Shown here piece after piece: positions 55,806-64,000 of a stretch of 64,000 nucleotides of DNA; position 1 is the stretch's first letter; each line of letters starts with the position of its first letter. Origin of the DNA: JBKHYJ01 sp046565505 (GTDB taxonomy: Bacteria > Acidobacteriota > Blastocatellia > UBA7656); contig JBKHYJ010000124.1 in assembly GCA_046565505.1 (NCBI GenBank), positions 1 through 64,000 on the forward strand. Reading direction: 5' to 3'. The position numbers and the translations under genes are program-made. The notes beneath the pieces are model-generated. The model did not search any database. It was not told where the DNA came from and saw only the letters and a program-made list of their open reading frames with translations.

Positions 55806-56951
55806 ATGAAACACAGCTTGCCCCTGATACGCTCCTACCTATACATGAGAGGTCTCTCTATTATTGGGACTTGGCTACTGCTGCTGACCTTGTATGGTCT
55901 TAGCGGGTCAGTAAACACTGCACAGGCACAGATTCGCGCATACGTTGTAAATGAATTTGAGAATACAGTCTCCGTCATTGACACTTCGACTAACACGGTC
56001 ATAGGCACTATCCCAGTTGGCCCTGTACCTTTTGATATAGCCCTCACCCCTGATGGCACCCGAGCTTACGTGACTAATGACGGCGGTAATACGGTCTCAG
56101 TCATTGACACTACGACGAACGCAGTGATTACCACTATCGCGGTCAATTCCTCTCCCGTCGGGGTAGAGATCACACCAGATGGGACCCGCGCTTATGTGTC
56201 GAATTCGGGTAGTAACACCGTCTCGGTTATTAGCACCGCAACTAACACGGTGATTGCCACTATCCCAGTTGGCTCTGGGCCCTACATGCTTGACATCACG
56301 CCCGATGGCACACGAGTTTACGTAGTGAATGACATCGGCGCATCGGTCTCCGTTATTGATACAGCGACCAATACAGTCGTTGCCACCATCCCGGTTGCTC
56401 CGTCTCCCTTGGGGGTAGCCATCACGCCTGATGGGACGCGAGTTTATGTAACTAACCGGCAGAGCAACACAGTTTCCGTTATTGACACGGGGACCAATAC
56501 TGTAATCACTACTGTTGTTGTACCTTTCGGACCGCGAGAAGTAGCTATCACGCCAGACGGTTCCAGGGCTCACGTGACGAATCAGTTCGGTAATAGCGTT
56601 ACTGTCATCAATACAGGGGCCAACACTGTGATCGCTACTATCCCCGTGGGCACCGAGCCCATCGGGGTAGCTATCACACCAGACGGCACTCGCGCCTATG
56701 TCACCAATATCAACTCCCATACAGTCTCCGTCATTGACACGGCGAGTAATGCCGTGATCGCTACTATTGCAGTGGGCTCAGGGCCATTCGGGATAGCAAT
56801 TACGCCTGGCCCCCAGATGATGAGAGTCCCGAACAGCAAAGACGAGTGCAAGAATGGCGGGTGGCAGACCTTCGGCCCCCCCGCAGGCCCATTCCGCAAT
56901 CAGGGCCAATGCATCAGCTACGTCCAGAGCCATTCACACGGTAGTCGATGA
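55806..56951 (+). CDS. Secreted YVTN-repeat beta-propeller protein with Cys-containing tail
   Basis: The protein has 381 residues with a signal peptide ending near SGSVNTAQAQ. Seven near-perfect 42-residue repeats form a propeller, each with N(T)VSVID...TNTVI.TIPVG.....AITPDGTRAYVTN. The last 35 residues read KDECKNGGWQTFG and FRNQGQCISYVQSH, a two-Cys tail also found on other secreted bacterial proteins. Such propellers act as surface-layer or binding proteins. Codons are clearly less GC-rich than in other genes here, which may point to recent arrival or to repeat expansion. Confidence 0.9.
   Translation: MKHSLPLIRSYLYMRGLSIIGTWLLLLTLYGLSGSVNTAQAQIRAYVVNEFENTVSVIDTSTNTVIGTIPVGPVPFDIALTPDGTRAYVTNDGGNTVSVIDTTTNAVITTIAVNSSPVGVEITPDGTRAYVSNSGSNTVSVISTATNTVIATIPVGSGPYMLDITPDGTRVYVVNDIGASVSVIDTATNTVVATIPVAPSPLGVAITPDGTRVYVTNRQSNTVSVIDTGTNTVITTVVVPFGPREVAITPDGSRAHVTNQFGNSVTVINTGANTVIATIPVGTEPIGVAITPDGTRAYVTNINSHTVSVIDTASNAVIATIAVGSGPFGIAITPGPQMMRVPNSKDECKNGGWQTFGPPAGPFRNQGQCISYVQSHSHGSR
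55962..56812 (+). repeat. Tandem 126-bp repeats encoding propeller blades
   Basis: Units begin at 55962, 56088, 56214, 56340, 56466, 56592 and 56718, exactly 126 bases apart, with no indels between them. The protein-level repeat is strong and the DNA is variably conserved. Confidence 0.85.
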
Positions 56952-56991
56952 CAACTGATCAGGGAGTAAGAGATACAAACAAGCAAGCCCT

Positions 56992-57013
56992 GGCTCTATG
57001 GTCGGGGCTTGCT
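56992..57013 (+). terminator. Short stem-loop after the YVTN gene
   Basis: AGCAAGCCC (56992-57000) immediately faces GGGCTTGCT (57005-57013) with a 4-base overlap-free inner part only if the loop TGGCTCTATG is included in the fold; as written the arms can be read from the printed sequence around the line break at 57001. A weak T-containing tail (CTTGT) follows. Confidence 0.3.
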
Positions 57014-57227
57014 CTTGTAGCGAGCAGCATCTTTCTAGGTATCATCCAAAATATGTGAGCCTAATCTTGGTCTGGCCCCTCCTCAAACAGAAAGGCCATC
57101 TTGGTGATGATGGACTCACCAGAACCTTTTATTGGCTTTGCAATCTAAATACACATGGGCCCCTCCTTGAACGTTATCAGACGCAGCCTTTCTCAGATGA
57201 TTCTGACCTGCTATCTATTTTCAGATT

Positions 57228-57662
57228 TCAGAAGTTTCTCCCAGGTCGGCCCCCGCCGGCTGGCGTGTGAGCGTGAGCGGGTAGCACCATTGCATTAAGC
57301 AGGTGCTCTAGAACTGTAGTGGGGTCCTTGCAACAACCCGTGTGTACGGGTGATGTCTGAATTATCGTGCTACGGGGCGCGATGAGCCAGTGGAAGCGCT
57401 CCCTCTGTGACAACTGACCTATAGGTCCCGCTTGCTCTCCGCCAGCACAGATCGCAGGGAACGTTGCGAGGTGGGCTTTTATTGATTCGACATCCGCCAT
57501 CGAATCTAGGGCCATCAATCGCTGCTCATCCAGTTCAATCCGCGCTTCGAGGAAGCCCTTGCTCGGGCACGACATAATGACCCCTACGTTGACGAACTCT
57601 TCACGCTCAACCCTGGGCACAACGCGTATTATCGCGTAATCATACGTACAATGATCGCGCAC
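57228..57662 (-). CDS. DUF3037 protein, partner of the HipA-like kinase
   Basis: I start at GTG 57662, which has GAGGAGG six to seven bases upstream inside the kinase gene; the longer frame to 57728 is just the overlap. About 144 residues, opening with DHCTYDYAIIRVVPRVEREEFVNVGVIM, the signature of DUF3037. It overlaps the end of the kinase gene by 23 bases, so the two are translationally coupled. DUF3037 function is not established; the pairing with HipA-type kinases is recurrent in bacteria and suggests a two-protein unit. Confidence 0.88.
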   Translation of the reverse strand: MRDHCTYDYAIIRVVPRVEREEFVNVGVIMSCPSKGFLEARIELDEQRLMALDSMADVESIKAHLATFPAICAGGEQAGPIGQLSQRERFHWLIAPRSTIIQTSPVHTGCCKDPTTVLEHLLNAMVLPAHAHTPAGGGRPGRNF

Positions 57663-58422
57663 GGATCGCCTCCTCAAGGAAAGCATGCGGCGGCTCGAGC
57701 CGACTTTGCAGGTATTCGGTGTAAGCATCCCGCTGCATGTCCGGGCCCCCGAGTGAGGAATCCCCGGCCAACCACACGTCTGGGATTAGTTTAACCACGC
57801 TGTCAATGATGTCATGGCACATCAGCCCACTCATCTTTGAATCTATTTCCGGGAGCGAGCTGGCGAACCGGAGCAGTACATGGTCCTTTATCATTGTGAA
57901 AGGGTCCCGGCTGCGCTCGCGGTAGTTTTTCCAAGTGTGGTGGAAGTAAAGGGCTGCGCCATGATCAATGAGCCAGAGCCGCCGATGCCACATGAGCATG
58001 TTCGTGTTCCGCGCTGTGCGGTCTACGTTTGTCACGTAAGCGTCGAACCAGACTACAGAAGACGCGAGGTCCGCGTCCGGCTTCTCTGCCACAGGGTCAA
58101 ACATTACAGCGCCGGGCAAGTAATCCAGCGCGAGGTTGAGTCCCGCACTGGCTCTTATCAGGTCTTGAATCTCGGGGTCCGGCTCTGTGCGGGCCAGTTC
58201 AGGGTCGAGGTCAACGAAAACGATCTCAGGCACCGGCAGCCCCGACGCTCGGGCGATCTCCCCAGCGACTAACTCGGCAATCAGCGCTTTCGGCCCCTGC
58301 CCCGCCCCTCGGAACTTCAGCACGTACATTCCATCATCGTCGGCTTCGACTATTGCCGGAAGCGAGCCGCCTTCGCGCAGTGGGGTGACGTATCTTGTGG
58401 CTGTTACTGTCCTCAAGCTCAT
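57640..58422 (-). CDS. HipA-like kinase-fold protein
   Basis: The protein has 260 residues, about 60 percent of full-length HipA. A nucleotide-binding Lys is in YVLKFRGAGQG (K36). The catalytic loop reads NVDRTARNTNML (D134, N139) and the metal Asp is D153 in WLIDHG. These match the minimal HipA_2-type kinases; no HipB-like antitoxin is adjacent. Full-length HipA phosphorylates a tRNA synthetase, but the target of this short class is not known. It is the first gene of a two-gene unit with DUF3037. Confidence 0.88.
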   Translation of the reverse strand: MSLRTVTATRYVTPLREGGSLPAIVEADDDGMYVLKFRGAGQGPKALIAELVAGEIARASGLPVPEIVFVDLDPELARTEPDPEIQDLIRASAGLNLALDYLPGAVMFDPVAEKPDADLASSVVWFDAYVTNVDRTARNTNMLMWHRRLWLIDHGAALYFHHTWKNYRERSRDPFTMIKDHVLLRFASSLPEIDSKMSGLMCHDIIDSVVKLIPDVWLAGDSSLGGPDMQRDAYTEYLQSRLEPPHAFLEEAIRARSLYV

Positions 58423-58621
58423 CGTCTGTTAAAAGGTCTATGATATTTAGTCCACGGCAGCCCGCCCCGACGCGGCGCGTTCATCAAGCCTGAATCGGGT
58501 GAGGTGCTTATGATTTGTAGCCCCTGAGTCGGAGCGCCGGCGGCCTCGATGCTTAAGCCCTTGCTTGCTACTTAGAAGTCACGCGGCCGCGTTGGTCCCC
58601 GCTGAGCTTCCGCCCGATGAT

Positions 58622-59587
58622 TCACTGTGCCGGGGTAATGACGATATTTCTGAAGGCGATCTTCCCATGATCCCCCTGAAGCATGATCGGCCCGGCCGCG
58701 CCTTCTTCGCTATCGATGGCCCCGCCAGTAATGCCGGGGATCTCTTCATTATCAATAATCAACTTACCGTTAAGGGCCGCCGTTACGCGGCGGCCGACCA
58801 GCGTGATGTCATAGGTCTGCCATTCGCCAGGCTTTGCCGCTGCGTTGACGATTGGCCTGACGAAGCCATACAGGCCGCCCATCCGCAAGCTGTCAACGGC
58901 CTTGCCGACATCGTCTTGTATCTGCACCTCGTACCGCCCCCGCAGGTAGATTCCGCTATTGCTCTTCTCGACTATGTTGAATTCCAGATGCAGCTTGAAG
59001 TCTGTGAATTTCTGTTCGGTCAATATATCAACGCAAGGGACGTTGTTAGAAAGAGAGCCGCCGGCGACGCTCCAACAATTGCCTCGGCCGTTCCCGCGCA
59101 GCTTCCACCCGGTGAGATCTTTGCCATTAAAAAGATGAACAGGCTTGCCCCATCTCGGCGCGGCCGGGCGTCTGAGGTCCGCCGCGCGCACGCCCGCCCA
59201 GGTGATGGGCTTTCCGTCAGCGTCTTCGGTAGTCCCTTCGAGCCTGTCGCCGACCAGTCTCGCTTTGAAGACCAGGTCGCTCGGATTTCGCTCGTACTGC
59301 ACAGGCACCCTGAACAAAAGTTCTCCGCCCTTGTATTCAACCTGCGCAAGGTGGCGCATGCTGCCGAAGCGCCCGACGAACCTCCCCATCAACTCTGTCT
59401 CCTTGCGCAACATGATTTCGAGCCATGACGGGTAAGGCCCATCAGGACCCTGTACGGTCAGGTCCCATCGGCCGAGAACTACGTCGGCAAAACCAGGCTG
59501 GGGCGACTGTGCGGCGCCGCTGAAAATAAGAATGAGTGTAGTTAAAACCGGCAGCAGTAATCGAGGAAGTCGAGTTCTCTGAAACAT
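58622..59587 (-). CDS. Secreted DUF1080 (3-keto-disaccharide hydrolase/LamG-like) protein
   Basis: ATG 59587 has GGAGAG five bases upstream and is preferred to 59617. A signal peptide (LLLPVLTTLILIFSGAAQ) leads a 320-residue protein. Residues about 35-150 form a beta-rich first domain; the second half is DUF1080, with HLFNGKDLTGWKL, KFTDFKLHLEFNI, SNSGIYLRGRYEVQI and GGLYGF, then EWQTYDITLVG. DUF1080 has a concanavalin-like jelly-roll fold and is linked to hydrolysis of 3-keto-glycosides. The substrate here is unknown. It is a single gene. Confidence 0.92.
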   Translation of the reverse strand: MFQRTRLPRLLLPVLTTLILIFSGAAQSPQPGFADVVLGRWDLTVQGPDGPYPSWLEIMLRKETELMGRFVGRFGSMRHLAQVEYKGGELLFRVPVQYERNPSDLVFKARLVGDRLEGTTEDADGKPITWAGVRAADLRRPAAPRWGKPVHLFNGKDLTGWKLRGNGRGNCWSVAGGSLSNNVPCVDILTEQKFTDFKLHLEFNIVEKSNSGIYLRGRYEVQIQDDVGKAVDSLRMGGLYGFVRPIVNAAAKPGEWQTYDITLVGRRVTAALNGKLIIDNEEIPGITGGAIDSEEGAAGPIMLQGDHGKIAFRNIVITPAQ

Positions 59588-60402
59588 GACGGCTCTCCGA
59601 ATTAAGTAGAAATTCATTTGACTTGTGCGACCATAAAAACAGCACCAGCAATAATACTATAAATCAGCGGACGGACCAGCGGTTGAGGGCCACATCGCCA
59701 CCGGTCACGGCGTAATCCGTCGAGCGGCAGTAAGTGAGGCGATTCGCTCCCTGGCTTTTGCCGAGTACCGCGCCTAGATTTGCCTTATCACTCGATAAGG
59801 CCAGTTATGCGGCATGGGCGAAGCGGGCGAGCGGCGCGGGGCCCGTTCGCCAGGCCCGCGCGGGCGGCGATAATCTCCAATGTCTGAGCGGATTTGCGCG
59901 ACGATAGGCGGCCGTTCGATGCGGCCCTCGTTACATAGAAACCGCTTGACTCGTCAATACTGTTCCTTCATAATCTGCCTTTCTAAAATGAGCAGGTGGG
60001 GCCACCAAAAGTTGACACAGATGCCTCAGAGCATCAGCCTCGCCAGCTGGCTCGAATGAGATTAATTAGTATTAACCCGATCAAAAGTTTCTCTCGGATG
60101 CGTCCTACAACCGTCGCCTGGCGCGGGTTGTACTTCTTCAATCATCTGTGATCTCTTTGAAATCCTCGCCAGGATACTCATTCTAACCTGGACGATTATC
60201 GTAAGAGGTTGAATGCGAGCCCTTGCAGGCGCGGGTGATTCGCAAAAAAATGTCACGCCCGCCCGGGGACCAGATCCGATGCGGGAAAATTGAATCGCCA
60301 TGATGCTCTGCTCTAACTCTTCATACCTGACAGTCTTGATGACGCCTGAATGAAGCATGATAATCAGCGTTCGTCGCAGGAATCGATAGAGGTTACCAAG
60401 CG
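59588..60402. other. Long intergenic region before the second biosynthetic operon
   Basis: About 815 bases without a supported gene. It holds a good promoter-like sequence at 59946-59974. The minus-strand open frame at 60062-60358 shows no ribosome site or family. Confidence 0.55.
59946..59974 (+). promoter_or_regulatory. Candidate sigma-70 promoter
   Basis: TTGACT (59946-59951), 17-base spacer, CATAAT (59969-59974; five of six match TATAAT). It points toward the acyl-ligase operon, whose first start is about 430 bases downstream. Confidence 0.4.
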
Positions 60403-61986
60403 ATGGATCTCACGGAGCTAGTCGCCCGGCTGCCGGGGCGACAAAAAAACAGCATCTTCACTTTCGAGAAGGGGCGTGTCGTTCGGAGGACGCACGCGGC
60501 ACTGTATTCGGACGTGCAGGCGGCGCGCGCGAGGCTCGTCGCTTGCGGCGTAAAGAAGGGCGACCGCGTCGGCATCCGCGCTCAAAACTGTTACCAGTGG
60601 ATCGTCTACGACCTCGCCCTCATCGAACTCCGCGCCGTCTCCGTAGCCTTCACCGAGGACTTCGCCTCCGCCGACGCGCGCGAGCTTTGCGAGAAGTACG
60701 GGCTCTCGCTGCTGCTGGTGATGGCGAGCGAGGCGTCGCGTCACGCGCGCGACGTGACTTTCCTCGCATGCCTGGACGATGACAGCAGGCCCGCAAAGGT
60801 CATCGAGCGCGACGAGCCTGAGGCGGACGAAAATTTCGACAGGCCCTGGCTCATCTTCTCTTCCGGCTCGTCGGGAGGCATAAAGGGGATAACGCTGAAC
60901 CGCAAGGGCGTCGAGGCGTGGGTCGAGGCGTTCGCCGGCGCGGTCGTGCCGCGTCAAGACGACTGCCTGCTGCTGTTCCTTCCGATTTCAAACTTCCAGC
61001 AGCGGCCTATATACTACGCGGCGTTGTGGTATGGGTTCGACTTCATTGTGACGGACCCGGCGAGGCTTTTCCTCGCGCTCAAGCAGCTCAAGCCTACGAT
61101 ATTGATCGCGCCGCCCGCGCTCTACGAGGCTTTTGAGACGCGCTTCTATAACCAGCCAAAATGGAAGCGAGTCGTTGCGCAAGCGGCCGGGGAGGCCGTC
61201 CGAAAGCTGCCCGTCCGAACCGCTCGAGAAAGGCTGGCGAGGCTAATCTTCAAACAAGCTTATGAGACGCTCGGCGGGCGCATGCGCTTGATGGTGACCG
61301 GCATGGCCCCGATCAAGCGCACGACGCTCGACCTGTTCGGGCGCATGCAACTGCCGCTGTTTGAAACTTATGGCCTGGTCGAGTGCGGCTCGGTTGCCCT
61401 TAACGTGCCGGGGGCACAAAAGGTGGGGTCGGTCGGCCGCCCCCTGCCGGGGCTTCAGGTCGAGCTTGCCGAGGACGGCGAAATCATCGTGCGCCGGGAG
61501 CACATGACGGCGCTCGGCTACTTCGAGTGCGTGGAAGGGGAAAGCGAGAGGACCTTCATCGGGGACAACCGCGTGGCCACGGGCGATATAGGCCGGTTCG
61601 ACGAAGACGGCTACCTCTACCTGGTCGGCCGTAAGAAAGAGATCATCATCACGGCGGGCGGCGAGAAAGTGCACCCCGAAGCCATAGAGTCTTTGATCAA
61701 CTCGCACCCCGACGTGGCGAAGTCGGTCGTGCTCGGCAGCCCGAGCGCCGCATCGCTGTCCGCCATCGTGCTGCCCAAGGACCCGCACGACCCCGCCGCG
61801 AAGGCGCGCATCGAAAGCTTCGTCGAAAGCATCAACGAACACCGGCCGTCGATGAGCGTCGGCAGAGTGGTATTCACAGAAATCATGTTCCAGCGCGAGA
61901 ACGGCTTCCTGCGCCCGAACCTGAAGCTTGATCGAAAGAGGATCGCCGAGCACTTCCGCCCGGAGCTCAGCGAGCTCGGGGTGTGA
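60403..61986 (+). CDS. AMP-dependent acyl ligase (ANL superfamily)
   Basis: The protein has 527 residues. The P-loop motif appears as LIFSSGSSGGIKGI (about 149-162), then ETYGLVECG (A5), TGDIGRFDEDGYLYLVGRKKEIIITAGG (A7-A8) and the terminal lysine region RENGFLRPNLKLDRKRI. It adenylates a carboxylate with ATP and transfers it to a thiol. A dedicated ACP gene follows 30 bases downstream, so the likely acceptor is that carrier and not CoA. Later genes encode an amidohydrolase and an asparagine synthase. It is the first gene of the second biosynthetic run. Confidence 0.93.
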   Translation: MDLTELVARLPGRQKNSIFTFEKGRVVRRTHAALYSDVQAARARLVACGVKKGDRVGIRAQNCYQWIVYDLALIELRAVSVAFTEDFASADARELCEKYGLSLLLVMASEASRHARDVTFLACLDDDSRPAKVIERDEPEADENFDRPWLIFSSGSSGGIKGITLNRKGVEAWVEAFAGAVVPRQDDCLLLFLPISNFQQRPIYYAALWYGFDFIVTDPARLFLALKQLKPTILIAPPALYEAFETRFYNQPKWKRVVAQAAGEAVRKLPVRTARERLARLIFKQAYETLGGRMRLMVTGMAPIKRTTLDLFGRMQLPLFETYGLVECGSVALNVPGAQKVGSVGRPLPGLQVELAEDGEIIVRREHMTALGYFECVEGESERTFIGDNRVATGDIGRFDEDGYLYLVGRKKEIIITAGGEKVHPEAIESLINSHPDVAKSVVLGSPSAASLSAIVLPKDPHDPAAKARIESFVESINEHRPSMSVGRVVFTEIMFQRENGFLRPNLKLDRKRIAEHFRPELSELGV

Positions 61987-62016
61987 CGGCGGATAAGTCC
62001 GAGCGGGGAGGTCTTC

Positions 62017-62301
62017 ATGAACATTGAGCATAACTTTGACGAAAAGATACTGTCGCTGATCGCGGAAGCGGTGCCGGGGAAATTCAAGAAGGCAAAGATA
62101 ACGACAGACATGCGCCTCCAGAGGGACCTCGGGATCGACTCGCTAGGCATCGCGGCGCTGGTGTTTCGGCTGGAGGAAGTATTCGGAATCAGTCTGGACG
62201 ACCCGGACCTGGGCGCATACATGGGCCAGATAAAGACTGTCGGCGACGCCATAACCGTGTCCAGGCAGATCGTAAGGCAGGCGGGCGCGGGAAGAAGTTA
62301 G
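62017..62301 (+). CDS. Free-standing acyl carrier protein
   Basis: The protein has 94 residues with GGGAGG before the ATG. The phosphopantetheine site is S42 in RDLGIDSLGIAALVFRLEE, followed by FGISLDDPDL, the acidic helix typical of ACPs. It carries the acyl group made by the upstream ligase. It lacks the housekeeping AcpP context (no fab genes here), so it is dedicated to this pathway. Confidence 0.93.
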   Translation: MNIEHNFDEKILSLIAEAVPGKFKKAKITTDMRLQRDLGIDSLGIAALVFRLEEVFGISLDDPDLGAYMGQIKTVGDAITVSRQIVRQAGAGRS

Positions 62302-62333
62302 CGGGTTTAACAAAGGCGCGAGTTCGACAAAAC

Positions 62334-63305
62334 ATGCCTACGCATACTGTTATGACTCCCATGATAATTGACGCGCACTGCCACATCGCCTCCGACGAGC
62401 ACATCCCGCGGTCATTCATTGACGGGGCCGTAGCCAACATGGCCGCGGCGCTTTCGGCGAAGGGGGTCCGTGTTACTCGCGACAAGCTCGCGGCCATGTA
62501 CGAACAGAAGATGCGGGACCCGCTCTGCGACGCACTCGTCGCCGAGATGGCCGACGCAGGGGTGGCAAAGAGCGTGCTACTCGTGGCCGACTTCACCTAC
62601 GCGCTAAAAGACTGCGCGCTGACGATAGAGGAGTCGTTCCGCAAGCACGAAGAAGTGCTGGCGAGGCACCCAGGTAAATTCGAGGTGTTCGGCGGCGTAG
62701 ACCCGCGCTGGGGCCAGGACGGCATTGCGTTATTCGAGCGCTCGCTGTCGGAGTTCGGCTTTCGCGGCTTCAAGGTGTACCCGCCGTGCGGCTTCAGCCC
62801 GAGTGACCCGGCGCTGTTCCCTTTTTACGAGATATGCGCAGCGCACAACGCGCCCGTGGTGGTGCACATCGGCCCGACCTCGCCTGCGCTCTCTTTCGAA
62901 ACGTCGAACCCGTTCCTGCTCGATGGGGCCGCGCGGAACTTCCCGGCCGTGAATTTCATCATGGCGCACGGGTCTATAAGCTTCACTGAAGAGGCCGCCA
63001 TGATGTGCGCCTTCCGCCCGAACGTCTACCTAGACATCAGCGGCTTCCAGGGCTCTGTGCAGGTGGGCGGCTCCGAAGGGGCCGTTAAGGCCGCCGTCTC
63101 GCGGGGCATCAACCACAAAATTCTGTTCGGGACCGATTGGCCTGTATTCCGTTTGCAGGGCGATCAACAAACCTTTGTCGAAACCGTCACCGCCGCCGAC
63201 GGGCCTCTCTCGGAGTTGAGCGAGGCGGAGAAGGCCCTCATCCTTTACAAAAACGCCGAGCGGTTGCTGTCGGGCGGTCAAATGGCGAAGCAGTCTGCGC
63301 ACTGA
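62334..63305 (+). CDS. Amidohydrolase-2 family metal-dependent hydrolase
   Basis: The protein has 323 residues; an internal ATG at 62352 or 62361 is possible since no strong ribosome site is seen. It is a TIM-barrel amidohydrolase with the metal site IIDAHCHIA, then GFRGFKVYPPCG, PVVVHIGPTSP, NFIMAHGSISF and LFGTDWPVF (terminal Asp). Members of PF04909 are decarboxylases and hydrolases (ACMS decarboxylase-like). The position after a ligase and ACP suggests it trims or decarboxylates the carrier-bound or released product. Confidence 0.92.
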   Translation: MPTHTVMTPMIIDAHCHIASDEHIPRSFIDGAVANMAAALSAKGVRVTRDKLAAMYEQKMRDPLCDALVAEMADAGVAKSVLLVADFTYALKDCALTIEESFRKHEEVLARHPGKFEVFGGVDPRWGQDGIALFERSLSEFGFRGFKVYPPCGFSPSDPALFPFYEICAAHNAPVVVHIGPTSPALSFETSNPFLLDGAARNFPAVNFIMAHGSISFTEEAAMMCAFRPNVYLDISGFQGSVQVGGSEGAVKAAVSRGINHKILFGTDWPVFRLQGDQQTFVETVTAADGPLSELSEAEKALILYKNAERLLSGGQMAKQSAH

Positions 63306-63478
63306 GGCCCGCGCGATCATCTTATGTACTTCAAAGCTAGCGACACCTGCGCGCGCCCCAAAATGTCATGCCCGGCCAGGTCGCGCCGTGTCGCCGCCCC
63401 GACTCCTCGCCCTTTTCTCGCGGTGAAAGGCGCGAGCCCTGACCTGATGGGCCATGAGATTGCCCTCTACTGAAAGAT

Positions 63479-64000
63479 ATGTGCGGCATCGTCGGTTACA
63501 TTGATATGAACGGGGAGCGCAGGGCCGACGAGCAAACCCTTGCGGATATGATGCGGGCGATACGCCACAGGGGGCCGGATGAGTCCGGCTATTTCATAGA
63601 TGGGTCATTCGGGTTCGGCTTTCAGCGGCTCAGCATCATTGACCCCGCCGGCGGCAGGCAGCCTATGCAAAACGAAGATGGCTCAGTCGTCGTCGTATGC
63701 AATGGCGAGGTGTTCAATTACGTCGAGCTGCGCGAGAGGATGATCGAGAAAGGGCACCAGTTTCAGACCGGGTGCGATATAGAAGTCATCCCCCACCTGT
63801 ACGAAGAATACGGCATAGGTCTTGTCGATAAGCTCAACGGGCAGTTCTCAATGGCCCTCTTCGACAGGGCGCGTCAAAAGCTGTTCATAGCGCGTGACCC
63901 ATTCGGCATCACGCCGATGCACTACGCGGTCGCGGGCGGGACATTGATATTCGGCTCCGAGGTTAAAGCCATACTGCAACACCCGCTGGCGGACCGCGAA
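63479..64000 (+). CDS. asnB: Asparagine synthase, glutamine-hydrolysing (3' end outside window)
   Basis: The gene starts at ATG 63479 with Cys as residue 2 (MCGIVGYID), the class II glutamine-amidotransferase nucleophile exposed after Met removal. Further motifs are IRHRGPDESG, QRLSIIDPAGGRQPM, CNGEVFNYVELRE and FARDPFGITPM. Only the glutaminase domain is in the window; the synthetase domain is beyond 64000. In pathways with an ACP and an acyl ligase such proteins form amides or, like beta-lactam synthetases, close rings. The downstream half would tell whether it is a housekeeping AsnB. Confidence 0.95.
   Translation, partial: MCGIVGYIDMNGERRADEQTLADMMRAIRHRGPDESGYFIDGSFGFGFQRLSIIDPAGGRQPMQNEDGSVVVVCNGEVFNYVELRERMIEKGHQFQTGCDIEVIPHLYEEYGIGLVDKLNGQFSMALFDRARQKLFIARDPFGITPMHYAVAGGTLIFGSEVKAILQHPLADRE

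Noticed and set aside
60062..60358. 98-codon minus-strand open frame before the acyl ligase
   Set aside because: No ribosome site and no resemblance to known proteins.
1..64000. CRISPR arrays, tRNA or rRNA genes, insertion sequences
   Set aside because: No regularly spaced repeats with spacers, no cloverleaf-like sequence, no transposase or terminal inverted repeats were seen in the intergenic regions.

Overview
The window looks like a contig piece from a GC-rich soil-type Acidobacteriota, probably Blastocatellia-like. This is inferred from content, not from a marker gene. The clues are a duplicated FtsX/MacB permease of the ADOP type (10535-12979), DUF885 and DinB proteins, many secreted beta-propeller and Ig-like proteins, and mostly GC-rich codons. 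No rRNA, tRNA, CRISPR array or recognisable transposase was seen.

Region 1 (1-20162) is the 3' part of a nonribosomal peptide cluster. An NRPS that enters from the left runs C(partial)-A-T-C-A-T-TE. Its two A domains read as Thr and probably Ala. It is followed by an MFS exporter, an ornithine-carbamoyltransferase-like enzyme with altered substrate residues, two tandem nucleotidyltransferase-fold proteins, an ADOP permease, two paralogous small secreted proteins, and a NodU/CmcH-type carbamoyltransferase carrying an extra C-terminal region. A convergent set (M20 peptidase, SnoaL-like, ornithine-cyclodeaminase-like, DinB) meets it at a shared palindrome that covers both stop codons. Two carbamoyl-transfer enzymes beside a Thr-loading module suggest a carbamoylated peptide.

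Region 2 (20163-31997) holds a tyrosinase-vWA fusion with a His/acid-rich loop, a broken neighbour gene (one nonsense codon and two frameshifts), two secreted metallopeptidases (M49-like and DUF885), inorganic pyrophosphatase, a small zinc-ribbon protein and an LLM flavin oxidoreductase.

Region 3 (32611-45111) is a run of very large secreted proteins: a BNR-propeller/HYR protein, an extracellular nuclease with lamin-tail domains, and a YVTN-propeller/di-heme cytochrome chimera. They are separated by strong perfect hairpins. An MltF-like lytic transglycosylase follows.

Region 4 (47271-59587) is a patchwork: a candidate 47-residue hydrophobic peptide gene, a sigma-like factor overlapping a membrane protein with a degenerate LytM fold, a vanadium-haloperoxidase-like protein, a HEAT-repeat protein, a methyltransferase, a vWA protein, a YVTN propeller, a HipA-like kinase/DUF3037 pair and a DUF1080 protein.

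Region 5 (60403-64000) starts a second biosynthetic operon: an AMP-dependent acyl ligase, a free acyl carrier protein, an amidohydrolase-2 and an asparagine synthase that runs off the right edge.
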